5,319 nt of DNA from an uncultured Candidatus Melainabacteria bacterium (GCA_946622835.1 CAMOQI010000085.1:1-5319); one strand, 5' to 3'; counted from the stretch's first letter, positions 1-5,319 are shown. Numbers and translations are program-made. Notes: a model not told the origin generated them from the sequence alone.

Positions 1-476
1 CCTGCACCGATAACAGCTCTGTCTCCAATTTTTACCCCCGGCAAAATAGTAACTCCACCGCCTATCCAAACCTCTGAACCGATTTGTATGGGTTTTGCAC
101 TTTCTATACCCTTCATTCGTTCCTTTGCATTCAAAGGGTGTATTGCCGTATAAAATCCGCAATTTGGACCGATAACCGTATTATTCCCTACCTCTATTTT
201 TGCACAATCCAAAAATACACTATTGTGATTTATATAAACAAACCCGTTAAAAAATATATTATAACCGTAATCACAAAAGAAATTCGGCTCAATCACAGGT
301 TCTGTACCGGAATTTCCCAATAAAGCTCTCAAAATCTCTAATTTTTCTTTTCGTTGCTCACTCGAAAGGGAATTATATTTATAACAAAGAGATTTTGCCC
401 TTATTCTGTCTTGCTTTAAAGTTTCATCTTCAGGAAAATACCATTCACCTTTTATCATTTTTTCTTTTTCATTCAT
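1..476 (-). CDS. Sugar O-acetyltransferase, maltose/galactoside (Maa/LacA/NodL) type; C-terminus cut by window edge
   Basis: This gene encodes an acetyl-CoA-dependent enzyme of the left-handed beta-helix family that acetylates a hydroxyl of a sugar such as maltose, glucose or a galactoside in the cytoplasm. I translated the reverse strand by eye and found 158 intact codons. The start MNEKEKMIKGEWY matches the N-terminus of E. coli Maa closely, which fixes the ATG at 474-476 although no clear Shine-Dalgarno precedes it. Residues about 5-55 form the helical Mac domain, including DETLKQDRIRAK. Hexapeptide repeats follow from about residue 95 (VGNNTVIGPNC, then IGSEVWIGGGVTILPGVKIG). The expected catalytic His is H113 in YTAIHPL. 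E. coli Maa is about 183 residues, so roughly 25-30 residues, including the end of the helix, lie outside the window. The family is certain; the acceptor sugar cannot be told from sequence. It is divergent from the matrixin-like gene and probably has its own promoter. Confidence 0.95.
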   Translation of the reverse strand, partial: MNEKEKMIKGEWYFPEDETLKQDRIRAKSLCYKYNSLSSEQRKEKLEILRALLGNSGTEPVIEPNFFCDYGYNIFFNGFVYINHNSVFLDCAKIEVGNNTVIGPNCGFYTAIHPLNAKERMKGIESAKPIQIGSEVWIGGGVTILPGVKIGDRAVIGA

Positions 477-503
477 ACTATGTTTTTATCACAATTTTAA
501 AAC

Positions 504-532
504 ATTATCAAATTTTTATGACTTGCAAACAA
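504..532 (-). promoter_or_regulatory. Candidate sigma70-type promoter for the acetyltransferase
   Basis: Read on the minus strand, TTGTTT (527-532) and GATAAT (504-509) are separated by exactly 17 bp. Transcription would start near 497, giving a leader of about 20 nt before the ATG at 476. The -10 box is good and the -35 is weak. The -35 overlaps that of the opposing promoter by two bases. This is a motif match only. Confidence 0.45.
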
Positions 533-564
533 AATGATGATAAAGTATAATGCCCATAAAGGAG
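523..564 (+). promoter_or_regulatory. Promoter and ribosome binding site of the matrixin-like gene
   Basis: TTGCAA (523-528) and a perfect TATAAT (546-551) lie 17 bp apart. The Shine-Dalgarno AAAGGAG (558-564) follows, 7 nt before the ATG at 572. Normal spacing would put the transcription start around 557-559, at or just before the Shine-Dalgarno, so the leader would be only about 14 nt. TTGCAA is its own reverse complement, but the opposite-strand -10 does not sit at a suitable distance from it. Confidence 0.65.
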
Positions 565-571
565 ATATTTT

Positions 572-1129
572 ATGATAAAAAAAATAATTACATTTATGAT
601 AATCCTGATTGCTGCAAGCTTTTCCAACGTTTATGCAAGAGAAATTGAACAACGCCCACACTGGGAAAAACAAACAATCAGCGTTTATATACCTGAAGAC
701 AATAAATCAGCAGCTTCTATGATGAAATCCGCATTTCAAAGGTGGCAAAATGTCAGTGCCGGACATATAAAATTCAATTACCTCCAACAAGGACCCGCAG
801 ATATTGATGTAATTTTTTCTGACAGCGCATCAAGTGCTGACAGCCCGATATCAAATACAACAATTTCTTCAAACGGAAATTCCATAACAAAATCAGAAAT
901 AAATATTGCATCCGAGAATAATTCATTCAAAAATTTAGACAGAGATTACATCTCAAAAGTAATGCAGCATGAAGTGGGAAAAGCATTGGGAGTTCCTATT
1001 AACACAAAGAAAAAAACAAGTATCATGTATATTCCCGTTAGCGAGAAACAAAACATTATGAAAATAGACGCAATAAAACTGTTTTCAATCAGCGAATGGT
1101 CTTACGGGACAAGAAAAATAAACAAATAG
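572..1129 (+). CDS. Secreted matrixin-like protein with a degenerate zinc site (probable pseudo-protease)
   Basis: This 185-residue protein starts with a clear signal peptide: basic MIKK, a hydrophobic core to about residue 17, and a likely cleavage after VYA (residue 22). It should therefore be exported. The mature part resembles small bacterial matrixin/metzincin proteases. It has the helix-strand segment around FQRWQNVSAGHIKFNY (55-70) followed by ADIDVIF (76-82), an edge-strand region ending SITKSEINIA, and then the active-site helix. The active-site helix reads HEVGKALGVPI (133-143), where the family has HExxHxxGxxH. H133 and E134 remain, but the second ligand is K137 and the third is I143. 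The Met-turn SIMY (150-153) is kept. In matrixins the three His bind Zn and Glu activates water, so I infer it is inactive as a protease or binds metal differently. The frame is otherwise open and the start has a strong Shine-Dalgarno, so this looks like a retained gene rather than decay. Its stop is 4 nt from that of the opposing gene. Its target is unknown. Confidence 0.82.
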   Translation: MIKKIITFMIILIAASFSNVYAREIEQRPHWEKQTISVYIPEDNKSAASMMKSAFQRWQNVSAGHIKFNYLQQGPADIDVIFSDSASSADSPISNTTISSNGNSITKSEINIASENNSFKNLDRDYISKVMQHEVGKALGVPINTKKKTSIMYIPVSEKQNIMKIDAIKLFSISEWSYGTRKINK

Positions 1130-1167
1130 AATTTTATATTATAACTTTATTTCTAAAATTTTCTTGT
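1109..1167. repeat. Inverted repeat straddling two convergent gene ends
   Basis: The 9-bp arms ACAAGAAAA (1109-1117) and TTTTCTTGT (1159-1167) are perfect complements across a 41-nt loop. A second pair, AAATAAA (1116-1122) and TTTATTT (1146-1152), lies partly inside them. The element covers the last codons of both convergent genes and the 4-nt gap. It is AT-rich and long-looped, so it is a weak terminator candidate at best. It is listed because no other terminator is visible for either gene. Confidence 0.25.
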
Positions 1168-2018
1168 TGAACAATTGAAATAATTTTATTTAAAAATGCT
1201 TTGTATCTGGCACGCACAGCCTCGCCTGAAAGAATTATATCCGCTTCAGATTTGCAAGGCTTTATGTAAATTTCTGCTTTTTGAGAAGCATTTTTATAAA
1301 TTCCTTTAGCTGATTCGCCCAAATCTCTTTCTTGTGCGCGAATAAAGAATCTTTCTTTTTGGACTTTTTGTGCAACGTCTACATAAATCTTAAAATCAAA
1401 AGCATCTTTTATTTTTTCGGTCAAAGTAAATAAACCTTCCGATATAATTATTTTTGCCGGATGAGCAAGAGTATGATTATCGTATCTTATTGCGGTTCCT
1501 GACATATCATACTTTGGCAAATATACGGATTGCCCGCTTAACAATTGCTTAATATGCCCGCTCATCAACTCCAATTCAAGAGCTTGCGGAACATCAAGAT
1601 CATAATTCTTTGCAAATTCAGCAAAACTTCCCGCAGCTTTTACCATATCCGATCTGTCATAATAATAATCATCCGTATTCACTCTTGTTATAGCATTTTC
1701 TATATCAAATTCGATTGCGAAAGATTTTATTGTATCAATTATATCAAGAGTTATCGTTGATTTACCGCTTGCGGTTTCACCTGCAATCCCGATGGAAGCA
1801 GGCCTGTTGATATGACCTGATATGTATTTTGCAAGTCTTGATAATACTTCAGATTTATAACTTACTAAAACAGATCCTTCCGAATCCAATTCTTCTTCAA
1901 AAATAAATCTTAATCTCTCTTCTATATCCTGAACCCTGCTATAAGGAGAAGAAACATACATTTTTCTGATTTTTTGCGAAGTTTCTTCTTTTGTTTGTTT
2001 CAGTATGTATTCAGTCAT
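1134..2018 (-). CDS. Uridine kinase / phosphoribulokinase-family P-loop kinase with an N-terminal extension
   Basis: This 294-residue cytoplasmic kinase probably phosphorylates uridine or cytidine (pyrimidine salvage) or a related small molecule, using ATP or GTP. The P-loop is GETASGKST (80-88), preceded by the strand ASIGIA. Family landmarks follow in order: DDYYYD (116-121) after a strand; NYDLDVPQAL (138-147), corresponding to the Udk segment with YDHPxA but with Val in place of His; PKYDMSGTAIR (168-178); the Walker B-like strand IIISEGLFTL (190-199); RD (231-232) in the lid; and EADIIL (258-263). E. coli Udk is about 213 residues with its P-loop close to the N-terminus. Here about 75 charged, probably helical residues precede it, with no membrane segment. 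The start at 2018 is supported by AAAAAGG (2025-2031 on the minus strand) 6 nt upstream. The gene lies behind the histidine kinase on the same strand but is separated by a terminator and has its own promoter. The family is secure; the exact substrate is not. Confidence 0.85.
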   Translation of the reverse strand: MTEYILKQTKEETSQKIRKMYVSSPYSRVQDIEERLRFIFEEELDSEGSVLVSYKSEVLSRLAKYISGHINRPASIGIAGETASGKSTITLDIIDTIKSFAIEFDIENAITRVNTDDYYYDRSDMVKAAGSFAEFAKNYDLDVPQALELELMSGHIKQLLSGQSVYLPKYDMSGTAIRYDNHTLAHPAKIIISEGLFTLTEKIKDAFDFKIYVDVAQKVQKERFFIRAQERDLGESAKGIYKNASQKAEIYIKPCKSEADIILSGEAVRARYKAFLNKIISIVQQENFRNKVII

Positions 2019-2061
2019 TTTTAACCTTTTTCAATTCGCTATTATTGAGATAGTTTCCACT

Positions 2062-2070
2062 ACTATAACA
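2062..2070 (-). promoter_or_regulatory. Extended -10 promoter for the uridine-kinase-like gene
   Basis: The minus strand reads TGTTATAGT, an extended -10 of the form TGn followed by a one-mismatch TATAAT. No good -35 is seen; the place where it would sit is a T-rich run. Predicted transcription starts near 2055, giving a leader of about 36 nt. Confidence 0.45.
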
Positions 2071-2081
2071 GAATTAAATCG

Positions 2082-2098
2082 AAAAAAAAATATTTTTT
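2082..2098. other. A/T tract with a 14-bp self-complementary core
   Basis: Nine A, then T, A and six T lie just upstream of the extended -10 box of the uridine-kinase-like gene. The inner 14 bases (2085-2098) are a perfect palindrome. It could act as an UP-like or bent-DNA element for that promoter, or simply reflect AT richness. Confidence 0.3.
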
Positions 2099-2133
2099 GC
2101 TCAAATATTAAGTTAAAGTATATATAAATTTAC

Positions 2134-2152
2134 AAAAGCCTAAAAGGCTTTT
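2134..2152 (-). terminator. Intrinsic terminator after the histidine kinase
   Basis: On the minus strand AAAAGCCT and AGGCTTTT form an 8-bp stem with a 3-nt loop. The T-run is formed by the end of the stem and followed by GTAAATTT. The hairpin overlaps the kinase stop codon (2151-2153) by two bases. The A and T flanks make it potentially bidirectional. It separates the kinase transcript from the downstream uridine-kinase-like gene. Confidence 0.7.
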
Positions 2153-3437
2153 AAACAGGCAGCTTTACACAAAATTCCGTTTTAATGTTTTCTTCACTGT
2201 TCACGCTGATTTCCCCCCCATGAGCTTCCACTATTTGCTGGGAGAGGTATAAACCCAAACCTGTTCCGACTTTTCGAAGCTTTTTTGCAGCGGAATAATA
2301 TTTGTTAAATATCATTTTTAATTCATCTTGACTTATTCCCTGACCGTAGTCAATCACACAAATAGTTAGGTATTTTGAAGTTTTTTCCACTTCAATTTCT
2401 ATCGGTTTTTTAGAATTACTATGATCAACCGCATTAGAAATAAGATTTTTTATTACTCTTGTTAATTGTGTAATGTCCGCCTTAATATGCGGATTTGAGC
2501 CGTTGGGATTAAAAATAATTTCAAGCTTTGCTGCATTTGCAAGCGGCTCCATCTCTTCTGCAATTTTTTGTATAAAACTATTTACATCAATATCTTCCTT
2601 AACAAGTTTTAAACCTTGCTCTGTCAGTTTATATGTTTCCAAAAGAATTTGTACAAGTTCTAATAAACTGTTATTTGACGCTTTCATATTATCAAGCGCA
2701 AATTTTTGTTTTTCGGATATATCGCCAAATTTATTTGCCAAAAATAAATCAATCATATTAGATGCCGCAACAATAGGCACTTTAAGATCATGTGTAAGAG
2801 TTGCAACAAAGTCTTCTTTAAGTTTTTCTATTTCACGTTCATTTGTTATATCTTTTATAATCATTACAAACCGCTTTTTATCAAATGATGACAGGGCTTG
2901 CGAACTGACAATAAAATTATTTGTCGGGGTATGTTTGATAAATATTTCCATATTATCAAGATTAGTAACTTCAAATTCTTCATCCTTCAAAGGTTGAATA
3001 TACTCAAACACATTTTTACCTAAAATATCTTTCCCTTTACGAATTCCAAACCACTTTAATATTTTAGGTGTTGCCCTCAATATTTCAAATTTTTCATTTA
3101 TAATCAAAATCCCGTCTGACAGAGAATTTATAACAGATTCCAAAAGCTTATTTTGGCGCATAAGCTCTGCCTGATACTCTATAATCATTTTTTCACGATC
3201 ATTGAGAGTTTCTACCATTCTGTTAATACTGTCAGTGACATTTTGATATGTCGGATGTTCTATTTTTTCAATTTTTGTGGACAAATTTCCGTAACGAATA
3301 GAATCAACGGTTGTTGTTACTTTTCCAAGATAATCGTTAATTTTTGACCAACGCTTATTTGTTTTTTTTGTTATAAAAAACAAACTAACAAACACAATAA
3401 TGACGCAAATATTTATGATATAAAAATATGAAAACAT
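2151..3437 (-). CDS. Membrane-anchored sensor histidine kinase (HAMP-like, PAS, HisKA, HATPase_c)
   Basis: This 428-residue two-component sensor autophosphorylates on His and would pass the phosphate to a response regulator. One hydrophobic segment (about residues 3-23) is followed by KKTNKR, so the protein is anchored with almost nothing outside the membrane. Residues about 30-80 resemble a HAMP linker (IRYGNLSTKIE, then SINRMVETL). A predicted coiled coil (80-103) leads to a PAS domain (about 95-198, ending FVMIIKDITNERE). The H-box is FVATLTHDLKVP with phospho-acceptor H216. The ATPase domain has the N-box NLISNAVDHS (N335), G1 box DYGQGI (363-368), F377, and G2 box GTGLGL (391-396), so all catalytic motifs are intact. 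The signal is probably intracellular, sensed through PAS or at the membrane. No response regulator lies beside it. The ATG start fits the membrane segment, but its Shine-Dalgarno is weak. It is expressed divergently from the KdsC-like gene. Confidence 0.93.
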   Translation of the reverse strand: MFSYFYIINICVIIVFVSLFFITKKTNKRWSKINDYLGKVTTTVDSIRYGNLSTKIEKIEHPTYQNVTDSINRMVETLNDREKMIIEYQAELMRQNKLLESVINSLSDGILIINEKFEILRATPKILKWFGIRKGKDILGKNVFEYIQPLKDEEFEVTNLDNMEIFIKHTPTNNFIVSSQALSSFDKKRFVMIIKDITNEREIEKLKEDFVATLTHDLKVPIVAASNMIDLFLANKFGDISEKQKFALDNMKASNNSLLELVQILLETYKLTEQGLKLVKEDIDVNSFIQKIAEEMEPLANAAKLEIIFNPNGSNPHIKADITQLTRVIKNLISNAVDHSNSKKPIEIEVEKTSKYLTICVIDYGQGISQDELKMIFNKYYSAAKKLRKVGTGLGLYLSQQIVEAHGGEISVNSEENIKTEFCVKLPV

Positions 3438-3469
3438 TTATTACTTTTACACTCTCAATCTTTTTATTA

Positions 3470-3478
3470 TGGTATAAT
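3470..3478 (+). promoter_or_regulatory. Extended -10 promoter for the KdsC-like/TPR unit
   Basis: TGG followed by a perfect TATAAT (3473-3478) forms an extended -10. The best -35-like hexamer, TTTACA (3446-3451), is 21 bp away, which is too far, so this promoter would rely on the extended -10. Transcription would start near 3485 with a leader of about 43 nt. The -10 shares its bases with the opposing promoter. Confidence 0.5.
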
Positions 3479-3485
3479 TATACCA
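3470..3485. repeat. 16-bp perfect palindrome at the divergent promoter centre
   Basis: TGGTATAATTATACCA reads identically on both strands. It lies midway between the divergent kinase and phosphatase starts and supplies a TGG-TATAAT extended -10 in each direction. It could also serve as an operator for a dimeric regulator. Confidence 0.8.
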
Positions 3486-3505
3486 AATAATTTTTAGTTT
3501 GTTAA
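3477..3505 (-). promoter_or_regulatory. Promoter of the histidine kinase gene
   Basis: On the minus strand TTAACA (3500-3505), one mismatch from consensus, lies 17 bp from a perfect TATAAT (3477-3482) with a TGG extension. Transcription would start near 3470, leaving a leader of about 33 nt. The motif match is strong. Confidence 0.65.
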
Positions 3506-3527
3506 TATAGGGACTTTAGAAAATTTT

Positions 3528-4010
3528 ATGGCAAAGCTAAAACTTCCAAAAACCATAAAAATGGTAATCACCGATTTTGACGGAATAATGACGGATAACA
3601 ATATTTATATTGATGATAATTTTGTAACATCAAGAAAGCTGAATTTCAAAGATATTATGGGAATATACATATTAAAACGAAGCGGCATTGACGTTGGAAT
3701 AATCTCAGGTGAAAAAAATCCCGCAATTGAAATTATTGCCAAAAAACTTGAACTTTGCGAAGTTCACCAAGCAATCAGAGTAAAAATAGAGGTTCTTAAA
3801 TCTATAATTGACAAATACAAGCTTTCACCTGAAGAATTTGTATACATTGGAGATGATATAAACGATTTAGAGTGTTTAGAATATTCAAAATACAAAATTA
3901 CTGTTCCAAAAGCACATAAAAAAGTTAAAGCCGTTAAGGGGATTCAGATAACTGAAAATAATTCCGGTGACGGAGCATTCAGAGAGGTAGCGGATTGTTT
4001 AACAGATTAA
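3528..4010 (+). CDS. KdsC/YrbI-family HAD phosphatase (probable 3-deoxy-manno-octulosonate-8-phosphate phosphatase)
   Basis: This compact 160-residue HAD hydrolase lacks a cap domain and has the length usual for the tetrameric KdsC family, whose members remove phosphate from Kdo-8-phosphate in lipopolysaccharide core synthesis or from related sialic-acid-type sugars. Motif I is DFDGIMTD with nucleophile D16, acid/base D18 and the family-typical D23. Motif II is S60 in IISGE. The lysine of motif III is K86 in QAIRVK, where the family usually has Q-G-x-x-x-K, so the Gly is Ala here. Motif IV is GDDIND (108-113). The C-terminal tail SGDGAFREV (146-154) matches the family's Gly-rich tail ending in Arg-Glu, which reaches the neighbouring subunit's active site. 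All catalytic residues are present. The ATG start precedes the first strand closely; the only Shine-Dalgarno-like stretch, AGGGA, is too far upstream (about 14 nt). No other Kdo or sialic acid gene is in view, so the substrate is inferred. It overlaps the next gene by 16 nt. Confidence 0.85.
   Translation: MAKLKLPKTIKMVITDFDGIMTDNNIYIDDNFVTSRKLNFKDIMGIYILKRSGIDVGIISGEKNPAIEIIAKKLELCEVHQAIRVKIEVLKSIIDKYKLSPEEFVYIGDDINDLECLEYSKYKITVPKAHKKVKAVKGIQITENNSGDGAFREVADCLTD
3981..3987 (+). promoter_or_regulatory. Ribosome binding site that sets a TTG start for the TPR gene
   Basis: AGAGAGG lies inside the end of the phosphatase gene, 7 nt before TTG at 3995-3997. The upstream in-frame stop is TGA at 3968-3970, and the first in-frame ATG is 90 nt further on at 4085. 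That ATG has no comparable Shine-Dalgarno, which favours the TTG and translational coupling. Confidence 0.65.
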
Positions 4011-5319
4011 AACACCTGATAGACACAATAAAAAATTTAAGCCACAGTGTTGATAAATATAAACAAGACTCTATTGTACAATCAATGCCCGGAGTTGCTT
4101 ATGTCAACCAAGCACAAAAAATGTTTGAAAAAAGACAATTTGACAAAGCTCAGGAATTCTTATATAAAGCCTTGGAAATTTCAAACCAAGATGCAAGAGC
4201 CTACAAGTACTTAGGCAAAATTGCAGAAGCTCAATATAAATTTGAACAAGCCGTTGAATTTTATGAAAAATCAGCAGATATAAATTCTCAAGATAAAGAA
4301 ATTTGGCTGCGACTGGGGATGTGCTTGATTACCACAAGACGGTACGAAGATGCGATAAAAGCTTTTGAACAAGCTGATGCAAATACTCCGATGAACACCG
4401 ATGTCCAAACCGGATGGGGAATGGCATTGATGCGCTTAAAAAAATATGCACACGCCAAAGATAAATTTATACTGGCTTCTCAAATTAACAAATATAATTT
4501 TACCGCAATACTTCTATCTGCAGTTATGGAAGTCCGACTGGGACAGTACGATAAAGCGGAAGAAAAATTAAAATTTTTAATAAAAGTTGCACCAAATGAA
4601 AGCAGTTTATACGAATATGCAAACCTAAAACTTATAAAATCCGCATACTCCGATGCTAAATTATATGCACAAAAAACTATTGAACATAACAAACAAATGC
4701 TGCCGGCATATTATATATTGGGAGAAGTATTCTCCATTGAGAAAGACAACACCAAAACAAACGAAACATACCAAACAGCATTAGAAAACGGATTAGATTG
4801 TGAAAATTTACGTATAGAATGGGGTAAATCCTGTGTAAGACTTTTGGATTTTGAAAAAGCAAAAGAAAATTTTGAAATTGCACTCAAATATAACACTGAT
4901 AGCGAAAATGCAAATATAGGTTTGGCATTATTATATGCCTATGAAAATAATTTCACTCCGCTCAATTCCTTAAAAGAACGATATTCAATGAATGTTTATA
5001 TTCAAGAAGCTATGGGACTTGAATTTGCCTATAACAAAGACTTTGAATCCGCAGTTGATATGTTCAAAAAAGCCGTCAAGACAGATCCTTTACAAACATA
5101 CAATTATTTACATTTGGCAAGAGTATATAAAGAACTTAAAAACAATACCAAAACTCGGGAATTTTACGAAAAATTCACAAACGAAAACCCTAAATATACA
5201 CAAGGTTTGCTGGAATTTTCACAATGGTTGATTGAAATTGAAGACTATGCGGATGCAAAAAGAAAGCTCCAAAAACTGGAAAATTTAGACAAAAATAATA
5301 CAGACGTACTAAATTTATT
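3995..5319 (+). CDS. Tetratricopeptide repeat (TPR) protein, runs off the window end
   Basis: The frame is open from TTG at 3995 to the edge: 441 codons and no stop. With TTG read as Met the protein begins MFNRLKHLIDTIKNLSHSVDKY, an amphipathic helix with no signal peptide or membrane segment, so it is probably cytoplasmic. From about residue 33, 34-residue helix-turn-helix TPR units follow one another. Examples are 33-66 (ending FDKAQEFLYKALEISN), 67-100 (FEQAVEFYEKSADIN), 101-134 (YEDAIKAFEQADANTP), 169-202 (YDKAEEKLKFLIKVAP), 270-302 (FEKAKENFEIALKYN), 334-366 (FESAVDMFKKAVKTDP) and 401-434. About 12 units fit the visible part. TPR solenoids are protein-binding scaffolds, and no enzyme domain is visible. 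The 16-nt overlap with the phosphatase gene implies co-expression and possibly a shared process, but the partner is unknown. The true start could be the ATG at 4085, which would remove 30 residues. Confidence 0.88.
   Translation, partial: MFNRLKHLIDTIKNLSHSVDKYKQDSIVQSMPGVAYVNQAQKMFEKRQFDKAQEFLYKALEISNQDARAYKYLGKIAEAQYKFEQAVEFYEKSADINSQDKEIWLRLGMCLITTRRYEDAIKAFEQADANTPMNTDVQTGWGMALMRLKKYAHAKDKFILASQINKYNFTAILLSAVMEVRLGQYDKAEEKLKFLIKVAPNESSLYEYANLKLIKSAYSDAKLYAQKTIEHNKQMLPAYYILGEVFSIEKDNTKTNETYQTALENGLDCENLRIEWGKSCVRLLDFEKAKENFEIALKYNTDSENANIGLALLYAYENNFTPLNSLKERYSMNVYIQEAMGLEFAYNKDFESAVDMFKKAVKTDPLQTYNYLHLARVYKELKNNTKTREFYEKFTNENPKYTQGLLEFSQWLIEIEDYADAKRKLQKLENLDKNNTDVLNL

Noticed and set aside
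84..323. A 79-codon plus-strand open frame
   Set aside because: It is antisense to the acetyltransferase, whose protein matches its family along the whole length.
1545..1760. A 71-codon plus-strand open frame
   Set aside because: It is antisense to the uridine-kinase-like gene and has an Ile-rich, low-complexity translation with no recognisable features.
2085..2098. A6-T-A-T6 palindrome as a terminator hairpin
   Set aside because: It contains only A-T pairs and would leave no loop, so it would not form a stable RNA hairpin. The GC-containing hairpin at 2134-2152 explains termination better.
2473..2997. A 174-codon open frame on the plus strand
   Set aside because: It lies wholly antisense to the histidine kinase, which has full domain motifs in its own frame. 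Its Ser/Ile/Phe-rich translation looks like a mirror of AT-rich coding, and no ribosome binding site was recognised.
3153..3347. A 64-codon plus-strand open frame
   Set aside because: It is antisense to the coiled-coil/HAMP part of the histidine kinase and has no supporting signals.
4085..4087. ATG as start of the TPR gene
   Set aside because: It has no comparable Shine-Dalgarno. The frame stays open upstream to a TTG with a well-placed Shine-Dalgarno and a sensible amphipathic helix, so the TTG was preferred, though the ATG is not excluded.
4480..5231. Several short open frames on both strands (about 60-80 codons each)
   Set aside because: All lie within the TPR gene, whose regular 34-residue repeats show which frame is real.
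1..5319. CRISPR array, tRNA, rRNA, insertion sequence or attachment site
   Set aside because: No regularly spaced direct repeats, cloverleaf-like segments, transposase motifs or flanking terminal repeats were recognised by eye. The genes look like ordinary chromosomal content of similar composition.

Overview
The window is AT-rich bacterial DNA with the standard genetic code. It is packed with six protein genes and short intergenic gaps. Two genes run off the ends: a sugar O-acetyltransferase at the left edge and a TPR protein at the right edge. The mix of genes (a KdsC-like HAD phosphatase, a small secreted matrixin-type protein, an orphan histidine kinase, a uridine-kinase-like protein and a long TPR protein), together with the low GC, suggests an outer-membrane-bearing, host- or gut-associated bacterium. 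My best guess is the non-photosynthetic cyanobacterial sister lineage (Melainabacteria/Gastranaerophilales type). That placement is an inference from gene flavour, not from a marker gene.

Layout from left to right. Positions 1-476 (minus) hold the N-terminal 158 codons of a maltose/galactoside-type acetyltransferase. Positions 477-571 are a compact divergent promoter region. Positions 572-1129 (plus) encode a secreted matrixin-like protein whose zinc-binding motif has lost two of its three histidines. Only 4 nt separate its stop from that of the convergent uridine-kinase-like gene (1134-2018, minus). Upstream of that gene is a 132-bp gap with an extended -10 promoter, an A/T tract and an intrinsic terminator. 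The terminator closes the next minus-strand gene, a single-pass membrane histidine kinase with HAMP-like and PAS regions (2151-3437). A 90-bp divergent region (3438-3527) is centred on a 16-bp perfect palindrome that carries an extended -10 box on each strand. Rightward from it runs a two-gene unit: a KdsC-family phosphatase (3528-4010) overlapped by 16 nt by a TPR protein that begins at TTG (3995) behind a good Shine-Dalgarno and continues past the window end.

No tRNA, rRNA, CRISPR array, insertion sequence or attachment site was recognised, and no gene-free stretch exceeds 300 bases. The genes do not form one obvious pathway. The most notable points are the degenerate metalloprotease site, the symmetric divergent promoter palindrome between kinase and phosphatase, and the translationally coupled phosphatase-TPR pair.
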